Below, one piece after another: positions 26,121 to 35,200 of a stretch of DNA of 64,000 nucleotides. Made by a program: the position numbers and the translations under genes. Source of the DNA: Janthinobacterium sp. PAMC25594 (GTDB lineage: Bacteria; Pseudomonadota; Gammaproteobacteria; Burkholderiales; Burkholderiaceae_D); the NCBI RefSeq assembly GCF_019443505.1, contig NZ_CP080377.1, positions 4,092,001-4,156,000 of the forward strand, given 5' to 3'. How positions within the stretch are numbered: position 1 is the first letter of the stretch; each line of letters begins with the position of its first letter. The notes under the pieces were generated by a model that saw only the letters and a program-made list of their open reading frames with translations, was not told where the DNA came from and made no database searches.

Positions 26121-27902
26121 ATGCAACGTTTTCTTTTTCTGCTCACGATCCTGGGCACGCTCGTTCCCGGCCTGGCGCACGCCTGGTGGCAGCCCGACTG
26201 GGCTTACCGCAAACCCGTCACCGTCGATGCCGGCCCGAAGGCTGGCGCCGTGGGCGGCGATCCCGGCCGCATTCCCGTGCTGTTGCGCTTGCATTCGGGT
26301 AACTTCAACTTCGAAGGCGTCAGCGACAACGGCGCCGACCTGCGCTTCGTGGCGGGCGACGATAAAACGGTGCTGAACCACCAGATCGAGCAATTCAATC
26401 CGCTCTTGGGCATCGCCCTGATCTGGGTCGACGTGCCGGCCCTGACGGCCGGCACGCCGCAGCAGCTGTGGATGTACTACGGCAATCCGAAGGCGCCCGC
26501 TTCCGGCAATGGCCAGCGTACGTTCGATCCCGACTACAGCCTCGTGTATCACTTCACCGAACCTGGCGTGCCTTCGCGCGACAGCACCGCCTACGGCAAC
26601 CATGCCCAGACGGCCGTGCCGGCGCTCGATGGTTCCGTCATCGGCGTCGGCGCCCGCCTGGGCACGACGCCGTTGATGCTGCCCGCCTCGCCATCGCTGG
26701 CGCTGGCCGCCGGCGCGCCATTCACCTTCTCGGCCTGGGTCCGCCCGGACAGCCTGGGCGCGCAGCAAGTGCTGTATGCGCGCCGCGACGGCGCCAATGA
26801 ATTGCTGATCGGTATAGACCAGGGCGTGCCGTTCGTGCAGGTGAATGGCCAGCGCAGCAAGCCGGGCCAGCCTATCCAGGCCGCGCAATGGTCGCACCTG
26901 GCGGTGAAAGCCGACAAAGCCAACGTGGCCCTGTACGTGGGCGGCCGTCCGGCCGTCTCGCTGGCCACCGCCCTGCCGGCTTTTACGACTGCCGCTTCGG
27001 TGGGCGCCGATGCGCCGCCGGTCGCCGCCGGCGCCGCCGCCCTGGCCAACTTCACGGGCGCCATCGACGAGCTGCGCCTGTCGCGCACGGCCCGTCCCGA
27101 CGCGCTGTTGCTGGCCGATGCCGTTTCGCAAGGTTCCGAATCGCGCCTGGCCGTGTTTGGCGCCGATGAACAGCAGGCCGGCAAAAGCCATTTCGGCTTC
27201 ATCATTGCCGCCATGCCGCTCGACGCCTGGATCGTCGTCGGCCTGTTGGGCCTGATGATGGTCTTGTCGTGGATCATCATGATCGGCAAGGGCCGCAGCT
27301 ATGGCGCCATCGCGCGCGCCAATGCGCAATTCATGCAGTCGTTCCACGAAGCGGCCGGCGCGCCGCTCGATCACCTGGCGCGCAATGGCAAGCTGAGCGC
27401 CTCCGTGAAGACGGATTCCTCGCTGTGGCGTTTGTATGACGTGGCCATCGACGAGATGCGCCGCCGCCACGACCGTGGCTACGACCTGAACGCCGTCTCG
27501 AACGCCACCATCGGCGCCATCCGCGCCGCCATGGATGGCGTGATGGTGCGCGAAAGCGAGCGCATGTCGAAACGCATGATCTGGCTCTCGACCACCATCG
27601 AAGGCGCGCCGTACGTCGGCCTGTTCGGCACCGTGATCGGCATCATGCTGGTGTTCGTCGTGGCGGCCATGGCCGGCGCCGTGGACATCAACTCGGTGGC
27701 GCCGGGCATGGCTGCAGCGCTGCTGTGTACGGCTGCCGGCCTGGGCGTGGCGATTCCCGCGCTGTTCGGCTACAACTGGCTGTCCTCGCGTTCCGACGCC
27801 ATCGTCGCCGATATGGCTGTCTTCGTCGATGAATTCGCCACGCGCCTGGCTGAAGAGCAGGGCGACGGACGCCAGATGCGTCCCGTGCTGCAACAGGCGT
27901 GA
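26121..27902 (+). CDS. DUF2341-LamG periplasmic domains fused to an ExbB/TolQ proton channel
   Basis: The 593-residue protein combines modules that are usually separate. After a signal peptide (1-21, cleavage after LAHA) comes a DUF2341-like domain (about 22-140, WWQPDWAYRKPVTVDAG ... QQLWMYYGNPKAP), then a LamG/concanavalin-like fold (about 150-335, FTFSAWVRPDSL ... GAIDELRLSRTARPDAL). A first membrane helix (about 370-390) leads to a cytoplasmic helical region and two further helices (about 503-523 and 529-555) typical of MotA/TolQ/ExbB. It is followed after 13 bases by exbD and then tonB, so it forms the channel of a dedicated Ton system. The N-terminal part probably faces the periplasm and may bind glycan or the exoprotein (inferred). 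Confidence 0.88.
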   Translation: MQRFLFLLTILGTLVPGLAHAWWQPDWAYRKPVTVDAGPKAGAVGGDPGRIPVLLRLHSGNFNFEGVSDNGADLRFVAGDDKTVLNHQIEQFNPLLGIALIWVDVPALTAGTPQQLWMYYGNPKAPASGNGQRTFDPDYSLVYHFTEPGVPSRDSTAYGNHAQTAVPALDGSVIGVGARLGTTPLMLPASPSLALAAGAPFTFSAWVRPDSLGAQQVLYARRDGANELLIGIDQGVPFVQVNGQRSKPGQPIQAAQWSHLAVKADKANVALYVGGRPAVSLATALPAFTTAASVGADAPPVAAGAAALANFTGAIDELRLSRTARPDALLLADAVSQGSESRLAVFGADEQQAGKSHFGFIIAAMPLDAWIVVGLLGLMMVLSWIIMIGKGRSYGAIARANAQFMQSFHEAAGAPLDHLARNGKLSASVKTDSSLWRLYDVAIDEMRRRHDRGYDLNAVSNATIGAIRAAMDGVMVRESERMSKRMIWLSTTIEGAPYVGLFGTVIGIMLVFVVAAMAGAVDINSVAPGMAAALLCTAAGLGVAIPALFGYNWLSSRSDAIVADMAVFVDEFATRLAEEQGDGRQMRPVLQQA

Positions 27903-27915
27903 GGGGCACATAACC

Positions 27916-28326
27916 ATGGCCACCTCCGCCAAGTTTACCCCCCGCAAGCGTAGCGGCGGCATCAACATCACGCCCTTCGTCGACGTGCTGCTGGTGGTGC
28001 TGGTGATCTTCATCCTGACCAGCAATGCCAGCATTCCCGGCATCAAGGTCGACCTGCCCAAGGCCAGTTCGGCCATGGCGCTGGAAAAACCGAAGACCAA
28101 GGCCATCACCATCGACAACGCGGGCCAGGTCTTCCTCGATGCCTATCCCGTCACCCTGCCCGAGCTGGAAGAGCGTTTGCGCACGGAAAAGGCCTTGACG
28201 CCCGACTTTCCCGTGATCGTGCGCGGCGATGCTGCCGTGCAATACGCGAAAGTGGTCGAAGTGCTCGACTTGCTGCGCCGCATAGACCTGAACCAGGTGG
28301 GCCTGGTGACCGGCAAGCCGGCATGA
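27916..28326 (+). CDS. exbD: ExbD/TolR-family proton-channel subunit
   Basis: ExbD works with ExbB in the inner membrane to convert proton motive force into TonB motion. The 136-residue product has one membrane segment (about 17-38) whose essential aspartate is D23 in ITPFVDVLLVVLVIF, and a periplasmic ExbD domain (about 60-132). ATG 27916 is chosen because the frame upstream belongs to the ExbB-like gene end. It lies 13 bases after that gene and 10 before tonB, clearly one transcription unit. Confidence 0.95.
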   Translation: MATSAKFTPRKRSGGINITPFVDVLLVVLVIFILTSNASIPGIKVDLPKASSAMALEKPKTKAITIDNAGQVFLDAYPVTLPELEERLRTEKALTPDFPVIVRGDAAVQYAKVVEVLDLLRRIDLNQVGLVTGKPA

Positions 28327-28336
28327 GGAGCGCAAG

Positions 28337-29053
28337 GTGAAGCGTGACGACATGATGAAGATGGCCGCCTCGGAACCGTCGGGCGCGGCGCAGTGGTGGC
28401 GCCGCTGGGGCGGCGTGGCTGGCGGCGCGCTGCTGGCCGCTGGTCTGGCCACGCTGGTCTGGTATTTGCTGTCCGACACGGCGGCCACGAAGCGCGAAGT
28501 GGCGGCCCCGCCGATGCTGATGCTGCCACCGCCGCCCCCGCCGCCGCCGGAACCGGAAAAACTGCCGGAACCGACGCCCGACAAGGTGGTGCCGGAAGTG
28601 TCGGAGCCGGAACCGACGCCGGCCGACAAGCCCATGGATGACGCGCCGGAAAGCCCGTCGCCGGACAAGGGCGACCCCGTCACCATCGATGGCGCTGCGC
28701 AGGCCGGCAGCGACGCCTTCGGCATCCAGGCCGGGCGCGGCGGCGGCATGAGCGGTAGCGGCGGTGGTGGCGGCCTCGGCGCGGGATCGTATGGCCGCTA
28801 TGTGGCCAATGCCTTGCAGATGGCCTTTGCCCGCGACCCGCGCACGCGCCAGCTGGCGTTCGCCGACATCCGCGTCGACCTGTGGCTCGATACGGACGGC
28901 CGGACGTCGAAGGTCCACCTTGTGCAAGGCACGGGCAATGCGCAGACGGATGAGCAGGTGCTGGCCATGGTGCGCGACTTCCGCGCCGATGAGCGGCCAC
29001 CGGCGTCATTGCGTTTTCCCGCGCGCGTATCGATCAAGGGCCGCCGGCCGTAG
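28337..29053 (+). CDS. tonB: TonB-family energy transducer
   Basis: TonB spans the periplasm and pulls on outer-membrane proteins using energy from ExbBD. The 238-residue product has an inner-membrane anchor (about 27-47), a proline-rich rod (about 57-112, with eight prolines in a row), a glycine-rich linker (about 133-151) and a TonB C-terminal domain (about 152-236, YVANALQMAFARDP ... VDLWLDTDGRTSKVHLVQGTG). It is encoded with its own exbB/exbD. No TonB-dependent receptor is encoded nearby, so its partner may be the putative porin, the TpsB/TpsA pair, or a receptor elsewhere. Confidence 0.9.
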   Translation: MKRDDMMKMAASEPSGAAQWWRRWGGVAGGALLAAGLATLVWYLLSDTAATKREVAAPPMLMLPPPPPPPPEPEKLPEPTPDKVVPEVSEPEPTPADKPMDDAPESPSPDKGDPVTIDGAAQAGSDAFGIQAGRGGGMSGSGGGGGLGAGSYGRYVANALQMAFARDPRTRQLAFADIRVDLWLDTDGRTSKVHLVQGTGNAQTDEQVLAMVRDFRADERPPASLRFPARVSIKGRRP

Positions 29054-29089
29054 CGCCCACATTCATATTAATTTTTTTCGAAAGAAACA

Positions 29090-30823
29090 ATGAATTCCTT
29101 ATTTTCTCCCTCACAGCGCCTGCGTCGCCTTCCGCTGGCGCTGGCCGCCTTCGCCCTGAGTGTGGCGGCAGGCGCGGTACAGGCGCAGGCACCGGCCGAC
29201 AGCACCATGGTCAAGCTGATCCGTGGCCTGATCCAGAGCGGCGCCCTCAACAAGGATGCCGGCGAGGCGCTGCTGGCGCAGGCGCAGAGCGAAGCGCTGG
29301 CGCAAGCGCAAGCCCGTCCGGCCGCCGCCTCCGCACCGCTGGCGCAAGCCCAGGCGGGCGACGTGCGCGTGCCGTATATTTCGCAAACCGTGCGCGAGCA
29401 GATCCGCGACGAGATCAAGGGGCAAGTGCTGGCCGAGGCGAAGGCGGGCGGCTGGGCGGCGCCGAATGAAACGCCGGCCTGGACCAAGCGCATCCGCGTC
29501 GAAGGCGATGTCCGCGCGCGCTACGAATCGCGCTACTACGACATGGCCAACAGCAATATCGAGATCGACTGGCGCTCGCTCAACAGCGGCAGCGGCTATG
29601 ACGTCAATGCGAACACCAACCTGGCCCTGCCGGCGCTGCTGAACACGCGCCAGGATCGCAAGAATTTGCTGCGCGCGCGTGCCCGCCTGGGCATCCTGGC
29701 GGACATTTCCGACAGCACGCAAGCGGGTATCCGCCTGGCCAGCGGCAATGACGACAGCCCGGTGTCCACCACGCAAACCCTGGGTGGTGGCCTGGGCAAG
29801 AAAAACATCTGGCTGGATCAGGCCTGGCTGTCGTACCAGCCCGCTTCTTGGCTGAAACTGACGGCCGGCCGCTTCGACAATCCGTTCGTGTCGGGCGACG
29901 AACTGTTTTCCAGTGAACTCAATTTCGACGGCATCGCCGCCAAGGTGCAGCAACCGGTCGGCGACAGCAAGGACGTCACCGTGTTCGGTACGCTGGGCCT
30001 GATTCCGCTCGAATATTCGTCCGACAATGCGCCGAGCCGCAGCCAGGCAAAAATGTCCAGCGAAAACAAATGGCTGCTGGGCGCGCAGGTGGGCGCCTCG
30101 TGGAAAATCAATAGCGACCACCAGTTGCGTGGCGCCCTGGCCTACTACAACTTCCGCAACATCAGCGGAGAATACTCGCAGCCGTGTGCGCTGTACGCGG
30201 GCGCCGATGGCTGCAGCACGGACTGGTCGCGTCCGTCGAGCATGCAAAAGGGCAATAGCTTGATGCTGCTGCGCAATATCGCCTTGAACCCGCTGGACCC
30301 GGCGAACACGCCGCAGCCGCAATTCGTGGGCCTGGCGTCGAAGTTCCGTTTGGCCAATATCAATGCGCGCTGGGATAGCAAGGTGGCCGGCGGCACGGAC
30401 TTGCGCATCGAAGGAGATTATGTGCGCAACATGGCCTACGACAAGAGTGCCATGTGGGCGCGCGCCAAGGGCGGCATCATGAACAACTTCGGCGGCACGG
30501 GTGGCGTCTCGCAAGCCGATTTCAGAAGCGGCGGCAATGCCTACATGCTGCAGGCGACTCTGGGCAAGGCCAGCCCGGCGGCGCGCGGCGACTGGAACGT
30601 GCTGCTCGGCTACAAGCGCATCGAACCGGACGCCTTGCCTGACGCTTACAACGATTCCACCTTCCACCTGGGCGGCACAAATGCGCGCGGCTACTACCTG
30701 GGCGGCGCGTATGCGCTCGACAAGAATACCTGGTTGAACGGTCGCTGGACGTCGAGCCGCGAAGTGTTCGGTTCGGCGCTGTCGATCGACACCCTGCAAA
30801 TCGAATTGAACGCGCGTTTTTAA
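29090..30823 (+). CDS. Putative outer-membrane porin
   Basis: A 577-residue exported beta-barrel. The signal peptide ends near residue 34 (AVQAQ). An Ala/Gln-rich helical section (about 50-130, EALLAQAQSEALAQAQ, VREQIRDEIKGQVLAEAKAGG) precedes a barrel of alternating aromatic strands from about 138 (WTKRIRVEGDVRARYE) to the C-terminal phenylalanine (IELNARF). It looks like the 'putative porin' family. Two cysteines (PCALYAGADGC) may staple an extracellular loop. The gene is 36 bases after tonB in the same orientation, so it is probably induced together with the adhesin system. Its substrate is unknown. Confidence 0.8.
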   Translation: MNSLFSPSQRLRRLPLALAAFALSVAAGAVQAQAPADSTMVKLIRGLIQSGALNKDAGEALLAQAQSEALAQAQARPAAASAPLAQAQAGDVRVPYISQTVREQIRDEIKGQVLAEAKAGGWAAPNETPAWTKRIRVEGDVRARYESRYYDMANSNIEIDWRSLNSGSGYDVNANTNLALPALLNTRQDRKNLLRARARLGILADISDSTQAGIRLASGNDDSPVSTTQTLGGGLGKKNIWLDQAWLSYQPASWLKLTAGRFDNPFVSGDELFSSELNFDGIAAKVQQPVGDSKDVTVFGTLGLIPLEYSSDNAPSRSQAKMSSENKWLLGAQVGASWKINSDHQLRGALAYYNFRNISGEYSQPCALYAGADGCSTDWSRPSSMQKGNSLMLLRNIALNPLDPANTPQPQFVGLASKFRLANINARWDSKVAGGTDLRIEGDYVRNMAYDKSAMWARAKGGIMNNFGGTGGVSQADFRSGGNAYMLQATLGKASPAARGDWNVLLGYKRIEPDALPDAYNDSTFHLGGTNARGYYLGGAYALDKNTWLNGRWTSSREVFGSALSIDTLQIELNARF

Positions 30824-30832
30824 GGAGCCATG

Positions 30833-31510
30833 ATGTTGAGATTCAACAAAACGCGCTTGCCGCTCCTGCTGCTGATGCTGCTGGCCGGTGGCGCCGCCCA
30901 GGCGCAGGGACAGAAGGGGCAAAGCATGGAAGAGCGCCTGCGGGCCGAATTGCGCAATGTCACGGCGCAATTGCAGCAGACGCGTGGCGAGCTGGAAGTG
31001 CTCAAAGCCAAGGGCGGGCCTGCCGCCAAGGCGACGCCCGCTGCTGCCGCCGCGCCCGCCAGCGATGGCTTGAAAAAGGAGCTGGCCCGCAGCCAGTCGC
31101 AGCTGGCGCAGGAGCGCGCGCAGCGGGAGAAACTGGCAGCCGAGCAGCAGCGCGGCGCCGCTGCCGCACAGGAGGCCAGCGCCAGCCTGGCGCAGTACCG
31201 CCAGGCCAGCGAGCAGCTGGCCGCCACGGGCAAGCAGATCGAAGCGGAACGGGCGCGCCTGGACGGCGAAGTGACGTCGCAGCGCGGCGCCCTGGCACGC
31301 TGCGAAGCCAAGAATGCCCAGCTGTATGCGGCCGGGCAAGAGATCCTGCAGGCGTATGAAAGCCTGGACGTGCTCGGTGTCATGCAGGCACGCCAGCCGT
31401 TCGCCGCGCAAAGCAGAGTCAAGCTGGAACAAATCGCCCAGCAATATGGTGACCAGCTGTACCAGGGGCGCTTTGATGCGCGTCAAACCGAAACACCTGC
31501 ACCCCAATAA
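30833..31510 (+). CDS. Exported coiled-coil protein of unknown function
   Basis: The 225-residue product has a signal peptide (about 1-22, LLLLMLLAGGAAQA) and a long charged coiled coil (about 28-160, many Gln/Glu/Arg/Ala; EERLRAELRNVTAQLQQTRGELEVL and similar), broken by an Ala/Pro linker near 62-75. One cysteine lies in LARCEAKNAQLYAAG, and the C-terminal part is globular (QEILQAYESLDVLGVMQARQPF). ATG 30833 has AAGGAG at the right distance; an ATG three bases earlier is too close. It lies 9 bases after the porin gene. Possibly a periplasmic scaffold for the locus; no family recognised. Confidence 0.7.
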   Translation: MLRFNKTRLPLLLLMLLAGGAAQAQGQKGQSMEERLRAELRNVTAQLQQTRGELEVLKAKGGPAAKATPAAAAAPASDGLKKELARSQSQLAQERAQREKLAAEQQRGAAAAQEASASLAQYRQASEQLAATGKQIEAERARLDGEVTSQRGALARCEAKNAQLYAAGQEILQAYESLDVLGVMQARQPFAAQSRVKLEQIAQQYGDQLYQGRFDARQTETPAPQ

Positions 31511-31540
31511 TTTTACTTCTTTGAAATGAATGGAATGACG

Positions 31541-32032
31541 ATGGAACACACCAACACCAACTTGCTGAGCACCCTGAATGCGGAACAAACGGCCGAGGCC
31601 ATCAAGGCGGCCGGCTGCGCCGTGACGAGCATCGAACACGACGGCGTCGTGCGTCTGCACAGCGCCAGCCATGGCATCGGCTTTCAAGTGCTGTGGGGCA
31701 ATGAAACGGCGCCTGGCCATTATGCGGACCTGACCCTGAGCTGCCCGCTGCGCGTGCAGGGCGGCGACTTGCCGGCCGGCTTGCTGGCCGAATGGCACCG
31801 CAGCAAGCGTTTTGCCCGCGTGGCCCAGCATGGCGATTTCGTCGTGCTGGAAATGGATGTGCTGGTCGCCGGTGGCGTCAGCCGCGAGTACCTGAATATC
31901 AATCTGCAACTGTGGACGCAGATGATGGGCCAGTTCTTCTTGTTTTTGCGCAACTTTACGCCAGCCGATACGAGCACGGCACCGGTAGTCGAGGCCGCCA
32001 GCGTGGTGGAAGAAGAAACTGTGCCGGCCTGA
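31541..32032 (+). CDS. YbjN-domain protein
   Basis: The 163-residue protein has no signal peptide and shows the YbjN/chaperone-like pattern: a helix with NAEQTAEAIKAAGCAVTSIE, beta strands, a central EWHRSKRFARV segment and a VLEMDVLVAGGVSREYLNINLQLW stretch ending in FFLFLRNF. YbjN-like proteins resemble type III secretion chaperones. In-frame ATGs also lie at 31526 and 31535; 31541 is preferred for its GGA spacing. It closes the cluster, 15-30 bases after the coiled-coil gene. Its role with the adhesin system is unknown. Confidence 0.7.
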   Translation: MEHTNTNLLSTLNAEQTAEAIKAAGCAVTSIEHDGVVRLHSASHGIGFQVLWGNETAPGHYADLTLSCPLRVQGGDLPAGLLAEWHRSKRFARVAQHGDFVVLEMDVLVAGGVSREYLNINLQLWTQMMGQFFLFLRNFTPADTSTAPVVEAASVVEEETVPA

Positions 32033-32059
32033 TAAGAACCTTGCATGGGCGGCGAAGAT

Positions 32060-32080
32060 GGCCGGTAACGGACCTTTTTT
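32060..32080 (+). terminator. Possible terminator closing the 24-kb locus
   Basis: GGCCG-GTAA-CGGACC forms a short stem with one bulged A, followed by TTTTTT (32075-32080), 28 bases after the YbjN gene stop. The stem is modest but the T-run is good. Confidence 0.45.
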
Positions 32081-32233
32081 GCCGCTGGCGGGCTCCAAGT
32101 GTCGTATTACATACTTATTTTTTAGGCATCGCGCATTAAAACTGTTCAAAGAGCGTGTGTGAATCAAGCCAGCAACGCCTGTATGGCGGATAATATTGCC
32201 TGTTGCCGATTTGGATACGACCTTTACACAAAA

Positions 32234-35200
32234 ATGCGCCCCATGGATTTTACCCGCGACGAAACCAGTGAAACCCCAGTTGCCCCGGCCAGCGCGCCGG
32301 GAGCGCCTTTGCCGTATGCCGTCGCCACCTGGCTGCAGCGGGTGGAGGCTGCCGCCCATCCGAAGGCCGTGCTGACGATTGCCGAGCCAGACCCCAAACT
32401 CAACCAGCATCGATTGATCTACGTGCTGGCGCCCACCAGCGGTGGCCGCCACGTGGCCCTGTGCCTGTACAAGGCGCGGCTGCGGCCGAATGGCGACGTG
32501 GCGGCCGCTACTCCCATCAGCGAAATCTTTTCCTTGCTGTCGGCGCCGCCCACGTTTTTGACGCCGGCCGACGAAGACCTCGTGCGTTTCTTCGTGGCCA
32601 TGCGCAGCGGACAGAATTCGCAGACGGGCAGCGCCACGGAGCCAAAGGGCAAGGTGGGCGCGGCCCTGCTGAAAATGCTGGCCGAGCAAGATAAACTGTT
32701 GTGGGCCAATTCCTGGGCAGACGTCGGCAATGGCCTCGTGTATCCGTTGAAGGAAGGTCCCGTGCGTCCCGCGCGCCTGTTCTGGCGCGACGAAGGCAAG
32801 ACCATGCGCCTGGGCTGGCAAGTGGACCCGCCGGAAGGCGCGAAGCACCATGGCGCCGACCAGATCGACTACATGCTGCCCACCGATCCGCCGTGGTACA
32901 TCGACAACCTGTCGTGCGGCGTGCTGGAACTGAACCAGGGCGGCTCCGACATTTCCCTCGCCGATCTGCAGGCGCTGGTGGCGCAGGCGCCGCCGTTGAA
33001 CGCGAACGACAAGGTGCGCGTGTCGCAATTGCTGCTGGCGCAGGGCTTGCAGCATTTGATGCCGCTGCCGCAACCGTTGCCGCAGCGCTTGCGCAAGGAC
33101 GTGCCGGCGCAACCGGTCTTGCTGCTCGACAGCGCCATGCTGGCCGATGGCAGCGCGCAGCGCTGGAGCGATTTCGCCGTGCTGTCCTACGACTACGATG
33201 GCGAAAGAGTCTCGTTCGACCCGTCGCAGCGCGTGGTGCGGCAAGTGGGCGAGGTGACGGAAATTATCCAGAGAAACACGCTCGATGAAGCGCGCGCCTT
33301 GGCCACTCTGGCCGAGCTGCAATTCAAGAAGCCGGGCTCGGCCCCCCTGAGCGGCTTGAAGGGCGCCTTGCAACTGCCTTCCCAGGCGGAATGGCTGCGT
33401 TTTGCCGAGTCCGGCATCGACGCCTTGCGGAAGCAGGGCTGGATCGTGGAAAAGACGGCCAAGTACCGCTACGACGTGAGCGACGTGGGCGACTGGTACG
33501 CGGAAATCGACGACCAGGACCCGGACAGCGGCAACGCCTGGTTCGAGCTGGAACTGGGCATCGTCGTGAATCACGAAAGAGTGCCGCTGCTGCCCGTGCT
33601 GGTGCAGCTGATCCGCAACGCGCCCAACGATTTCAACCCGAAAGTCATCGAGGCGCATGCCGATGATGACCAGATGCTGGCGACCTTGCCGGATGGCACG
33701 CGCGTGGCGCTGCCGTGGGGCCGTGTGCGCCCCATCCTCAACACCTTGGGGGAACTGTACTTCAGCGACAAGATCAAACATGCGGTGCGCATGTCGACCC
33801 TGGACGCGGCGCGCCTGGAAGAGCTGGCGCGGGGGCTGGAATTGCGCTGGACGGGCGGCGAGCAGTTGCGCGCCATGGGCCGCAAGCTGAGCCAGTTCGG
33901 TTCCGTGCAAAAAGTGGCGGCGCCAGCGGGGCTGCAAGCCACCCTGCGCGACTACCAGGCCGACGGTCTGGCGTGGATGCAATTCCTGCGCGACCATGAC
34001 CTGGCCGGGATTTTGGCCGATGACATGGGTCTTGGTAAAACCGTGCAAACCCTGGCGCATATCCTGGTGGAAAAGGAAGCGGGACGCCTCACGCATCCGG
34101 CGCTGGTGATCGCACCGACGAGTTTGATGGGCAACTGGCAGGACGAGGCGGCCAAGTTTGCGCCCAGCCTGAAAGTGTTGCTGCTGCAAGGCAAGGATCG
34201 CGCCCAGCAATTCGACCAGATCGACCAATGCGACCTGGTGCTGACCACCTACGCGCTGTTGCCGCGCGACGAGGAAACCTTGCGCGAGCACGATTTCCAC
34301 CTGGTCATCCTGGACGAATCGCACTACATCAAGAATACGCGCAGCAAGGCGGCGCAAAGCGCGGGCCTGCTGCGCGCGCGCCACCGCCTGTGCCTGTCCG
34401 GCACGCCGCTGGAAAATCACCTGGGCGAACTGTGGTCGCAATTCCACTTCCTGCTGCCGGGCTTGCTGGGTGACGAGAAGACGTTTAACACGCAGTTCCG
34501 CCATCCGATCGAGCGCCAGGACGACCCGCTGCGTCGCATGCTGCTGAACCGCCGCATCAAACCGTTCCTGCTGCGCCGCACGAAGGACAATGTGGCCAAA
34601 GAGCTCCCGCCGAAGACGGAAATGGTGCGCAAGGTGGAATTGACGGGGCCGCAGCGCGACCTGTATGAAACCGTGCGTCTGGCGATGGATCAAAAAGTAC
34701 GCGAAGAAATCGACAAGAAGGGCGTGGCGCGCAGCCAGATCGTCATTCTCGAAGCGCTGCTGAAACTGCGCCAGGTCTGCTGCGACCCGCGCCTTGTCAA
34801 ATCCTTGCCGGCGAAGAAGCAGTCGGCCGGTTCGGCCAAGCTGCTCGACCTGATGCAGATGGTGGAAGACTTGCTCGATGAAGGGCGCAAGATCCTCGTC
34901 TTCTCACAATTTACCAGCATGCTGGAATTGATCGAGGAAGAGCTGGAATCGCGCGACATTCCGTATGCCTTGCTGACGGGCGAGACGAAGGACCGGGGCG
35001 CGCAAGTGGCGGCCTTCCAGCAAGGTGCCGTGCCCATCTTCCTGATCAGCCTGAAAGCGGGTGGCGTGGGCTTGAACCTGACGGCCGCCGACACGGTGAT
35101 CCACTACGATCCGTGGTGGAATCCGGCGGCGGAAAACCAGGCCACCGACCGCGCCTGGCGCATCGGCCAGGACAAGCCCGTGTTCGTGTATAAACTGATC

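Noticed and set aside
29111..34693. 1860-codon minus-strand open frame opposite the porin and helicase genes
   Set aside because: It crosses five well-supported plus-strand genes and intergenic sequence, shows only composition-driven His/Arg/Gln-rich sequence, and has no recognisable domain.
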